Assembly (NCBI GenBank): GCA_009746045.1
Contig: RPFO01000034.1
Coordinates: 1,658,146-1,722,145, forward strand
Origin: Mesostigma viride
Taxonomy: Eukaryota > Streptophyta > Mesostigmatophyceae > Mesostigmatales > Mesostigmataceae
Length of the DNA: 64,000 nucleotides
Reading direction: 5' to 3'
The notes under the pieces are model-generated. The model had not been told where the DNA came from. It did not search any database and saw only the letters and a list, made by a program, of their open reading frames with translations. The position numbers and the translations under genes were made by a program. Below, piece after piece: positions 57,101 through 64,000 of this stretch; the stretch's first letter is position 1, and the number at the start of each line of letters is the position of its first letter.

Positions 57101-58678
57101 TTCAACCAAGAGAGACAAACGCCATGTGAGACTGGGAACGGAGTGGCGGGCAACGATCCTTACACAATGCACATGGGGCGGAAAGGAATGCGTTTCGGGC
57201 GACAGGAGATGAACTTTGGGGAATGCAAGGGCTCAGGGGAGGTGTTTTGGTGCAGGTGGTGGGAGGACGTGCAGGGATGGCGAGGAAACGCCATTGACTG
57301 AGGGGAAGAGTAACATGGTGCATAAGAAGAATAAAAGAAAAAGAAAAAAGTCGGACCAGCGGAGACAGAAGGGGGTTGCGCGTCCTGGTGAAGGGGGACC
57401 GATGGGGGTGCGAGTCCTGGTGAGGGGGGAGGACAGGGATACCACCACCATTTAGGACAAATACCCGCAGCCAACTGGGTACATACCCCTCAAAGCTTCT
57501 CCTTGCCTTCAACATCAATATGAACACATAAAATCTGAGCACAGCAACTCTGGAGACATAAACATATGAAAAGACCTTGCCAAACTCCAAAGCACTCCGG
57601 AAAAAAAAGGACGGAAGGCCCACACCGACACTATCTGCCCTTGACAGGACATACAGTCATCCATCGTACTGCTCCATTGCCGCATCCGACAGCAGTAACT
57701 CATTTTCTGTATGCCAACGCTTTGCGCCATGGTGACAGTAACCTGCGGATTAAATCCGACCGCCCCTGTCGTCCCTCTCACATGCACGAGCCCTCTACTG
57801 TGGTGACAAAAGCTTGTAACGCATTACCAGCTGGCTGTTGCCGTGTGATTGGCTCACCCCTTCTCTTGGAGGACATGCTGGTAGGCGAAATCCCAATCCA
57901 CCCTTAGGAGTGTCTGCCGACTTCCCAGCAGCAAGCTAAGCAGCGCGGAGACAGCTATGGATACATTTAAACACCAGCTCAACTTAGGCTCCCCTACCCA
58001 ATAAATAGCTATTTGGGAATGCAGGATTGGACTACTCACCTCCTGAAATGAAAGCAGCACCTCCTTGGTGTACTTGATGCGTTCAACACCAGGGTCACGC
58101 TCCTGAAATGCCGGGCTCTGTGGCGCCAAACAAAAAGGTTAAACCAATACCAGAGGTTCTCGTCAGCTTAGGTACACTGCGGCTTCTAACTAGCGATGAG
58201 CATACATGCGCACAAGATTGCATGTTGTACAAAAAAACGCCCAACGTCTACACATGAGAAACGAAGTGGCATTCGACCGCCTGACGAGTCCATTGGCGAC
58301 CTAATCAATTAATAGCCGAGCATGAACAGCAAACCGCCAGGCAGCGGACATGCATGCTGCAACATAAACATGTGGCGTGAACTAGCAGGCAGTGAACGCA
58401 TAGCTGCGACATTAACAACCGCAACTTCTACATCACGCCAAACATGCAACATATATGACGGCACATTGCAGAGAGCAATGCTGCACTTGGCCATGCAGTC
58501 ACAAGAGGATGTATACCTTTCTAATCAACCCCAGAGCTTGACCGCCACCAGGTCTAAGGGATATACTGCCAAGTTGTGCCCCACCGCCAGGTCGCAGCGA
58601 AATGTTGAAGGTGGGCTCAGCAGCGGTCGATTTGGATGATCGGTCGTCTGCTGAGTCAGCTGTATCAGGCCCCGCCAT
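48152..58678 (-). CDS. eIF(iso)4G-like translation initiation scaffold, 797 aa
   Basis: Cytoplasmic scaffold that links cap-bound eIF4E to eIF4A, eIF3 and the ribosome. Fourteen exons: 58678-58517, 58117-58040, 56362-56237, 55378-55169, 54651-54554, 54028-53809, 52877-52668, 52326-52132, 51708-51550, 51194-50968, 50377-50124, 49634-49443, 48794-48681, 48300-48152; all phases agree. Exon 2 holds the eIF4E-binding motif YTKEVLL (Y-x4-L-hydrophobic) near residue 72. Exon 4 is Gly-rich. Exons 5-8 encode the MIF4G domain: [79 protein letters not shown]. Exons 11-14 form an MA3 domain: [51 protein letters not shown] Pro/Ala/Lys linker lies between. The length matches plant eIFiso4G (about 780 aa) rather than the much longer eIF4G. 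Divergent from RuvBL1. Confidence 0.94.
48818..48838. repeat. Poly-G run in eIF(iso)4G intron
   Basis: About 20 G residues (C on the coding strand) just upstream of the exon-13 acceptor on the minus strand. Confidence 0.85.
52626..52642 (-). repeat. Copy of eIF(iso)4G exon-7 3' edge
   Basis: GTGCACCTCTGTGTGC at the end of exon 7 (52669-52684, minus strand) is repeated 44 bases further into the intron, followed by CTGTGAGG in place of the real AG|GTGAGG junction. Confidence 0.75.
53020..53322. repeat. (GGGT)n microsatellite
   Basis: About 75 GGGT units with GGGC, GGAT and GGTA interruptions in the intron between exons 6 and 7 of eIF(iso)4G. Confidence 0.95.
55628..55654. repeat. 27-bp poly-G run
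   Basis: Uninterrupted G run in the intron between exons 3 and 4 of eIF(iso)4G; on the coding strand it is poly-C. Confidence 0.9.
55995..56165. repeat. 45-bp tandem repeat
   Basis: Four degenerate units with TATCCTATGA.TTGTTCCTAC and CACCTACTCCCTATTTGCTG, in the intron between exons 3 and 4 of eIF(iso)4G. The last two units are nearly identical. Confidence 0.85.
56363..58039. other. eIF(iso)4G intron 2
   Basis: No gene or transposon recognised in this 1.7-kb intron. It has a C-run near 56780 and an AAGAAAAAGAAAAAAG tract near 57335. Confidence 0.5.
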
Positions 58679-59630
58679 AGTCTATCTGGCTCTGGATTTA
58701 TAGCAAAAGGTTACCGTGCACAACAAATTGAGCAAACCTCACGCGGACGACGGGAGAGGCCTCGCTAGCGACCTGCTCCACCGACCCGGTCACTGCAGCT
58801 CCCAGCAGGATCAAACCCCCTATGCCTCGCAAAGAGGTCGGGTGGTGACGCCCTGCAAAGAATGAATATTACTTCCCTTTGTTTCCCCGCCGCCTCGGAT
58901 AAGTAATGGTGGTCGGCGCAAGGCCCGGCCGGCTCACGGGCTCAGTATCCAGCATTTTTTCCCGGCGCAGCGCCAATTATCTGCGAGATAGCCCTGCGTA
59001 CAGCGGCCCCCGTGACGACTTGCAAGTTGCAACGGTGGCAGGCATTCGTCACCGGGCCATCTCAATTGGCGCGCCGGCGGGGACGGCGAGTATTTCTTGC
59101 ATTCGTGCACGACACCGCACATAGCTCCGCACATCCCCAGGTGAAAACTGAAAACGTTCGCGCTCGTTCGCGGGTCCCTGCAAAGTGCCGGGCAGCAGTA
59201 TTACAGTAATGCCGGCAGGCTGCCGGCCCTTTTTTTTCAGAATTTTCGCGGGCGCGCCGCCAACGGCGCTTGGTAATTATATTTGGCTGAGTTTGGCTGC
59301 CTGTGTTGGCCGCTGGAGCTGTCACCGTGCTAATTTCTACTCGTCTGCCAGTGGAGTAGTGTTTATTTTCTCCCCAAGGCCTGGAAGCCGGGACGAAAGT
59401 GGAAAGCCTGCACAACAGCCATCGCACACATTACTGCACTCGAACAGGCTTTTCCTGTAGCTTGAGAGAAGGCGTCGACGGCTGTTGAAATCCGCGATTT
59501 ACCGCCGTCCTTCCCTGAGTGTGCACTAAATTTCTAAATCAGCGTCTCGTGAAGTTGTGATCCTTCGCCCGCTGCATCGGTGGCCTTGAATTGACCTCTA
59601 CGCAGAAATTATTACGGCAACAGCCTCAAA
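58679..59630. promoter_or_regulatory. Divergent intergenic region, eIF(iso)4G / RuvBL1
   Basis: 952 bases separate the two start codons, so both promoters must lie here or nearby. No convincing TATA box was seen at a fixed distance from either start. The region is GC-rich at 58890-59280 and more AT-rich toward RuvBL1. Confidence 0.55.

Positions 59631-64000
<4,370 letters not shown>

Overview
This is eukaryotic nuclear DNA, most likely from a green alga (chlorophyte). The evidence is GC-rich, intron-dense genes with GT-AG introns, an Arabidopsis/Chlorella-type telomere heptamer (CCCTAAA) array, a short plant-type eIF(iso)4G, and TGTAA close behind one stop codon. Species was not determined. 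Exon models were built by hand from splice signals, reading-frame phase and family motifs; every junction given below is phase-consistent.

Layout. 0.7-4.8 kb is a 4.1-kb homopyrimidine satellite that runs into the splice acceptor of an M3-family oligoendopeptidase F gene (+, 4876-16620; 5' exons not seen). Its 6.3-kb third intron carries a complete 4.39-kb hAT transposon with an intact 1033-codon transposase. 16.8-19.3 kb is a cluster of LINE fragments, one with a decayed ORF1. Two paralogous pentameric ligand-gated ion channel (pLGIC) genes lie on the minus strand at 19.7-26.1 kb and 38.5-44.1 kb. Between them are a small four-exon gene for a 90-residue probable membrane protein (27.1-30.5 kb), a nest of LINEs stacked on one target site, a TTAA-flanked DNA transposon, and a 1.8-kb perfect (CCAT)n array inside a LINE 3' UTR. 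At 46-47.5 kb there is another LINE stump and a large hairpin. A complete 14-exon eIF(iso)4G-like gene (minus, 48152-58678) is divergent from a RuvBL1 (pontin/TIP49) gene (+, from 59631, cut by the window end), whose third intron holds a 1.35-kb non-autonomous hAT relative.

The genes do not form a pathway: peptide degradation, ion signalling, translation initiation and chromatin/AAA+ functions sit side by side. The unifying theme is genome dynamics. The strongest unusual signal is that introns of all five multi-exon gene families contain degenerate, often tandem, copies of the edges of their own neighbouring exons including the splice site. The second is repeated LINE insertion into the same duplicated target, by elements sharing a conserved 3'-terminal hairpin.
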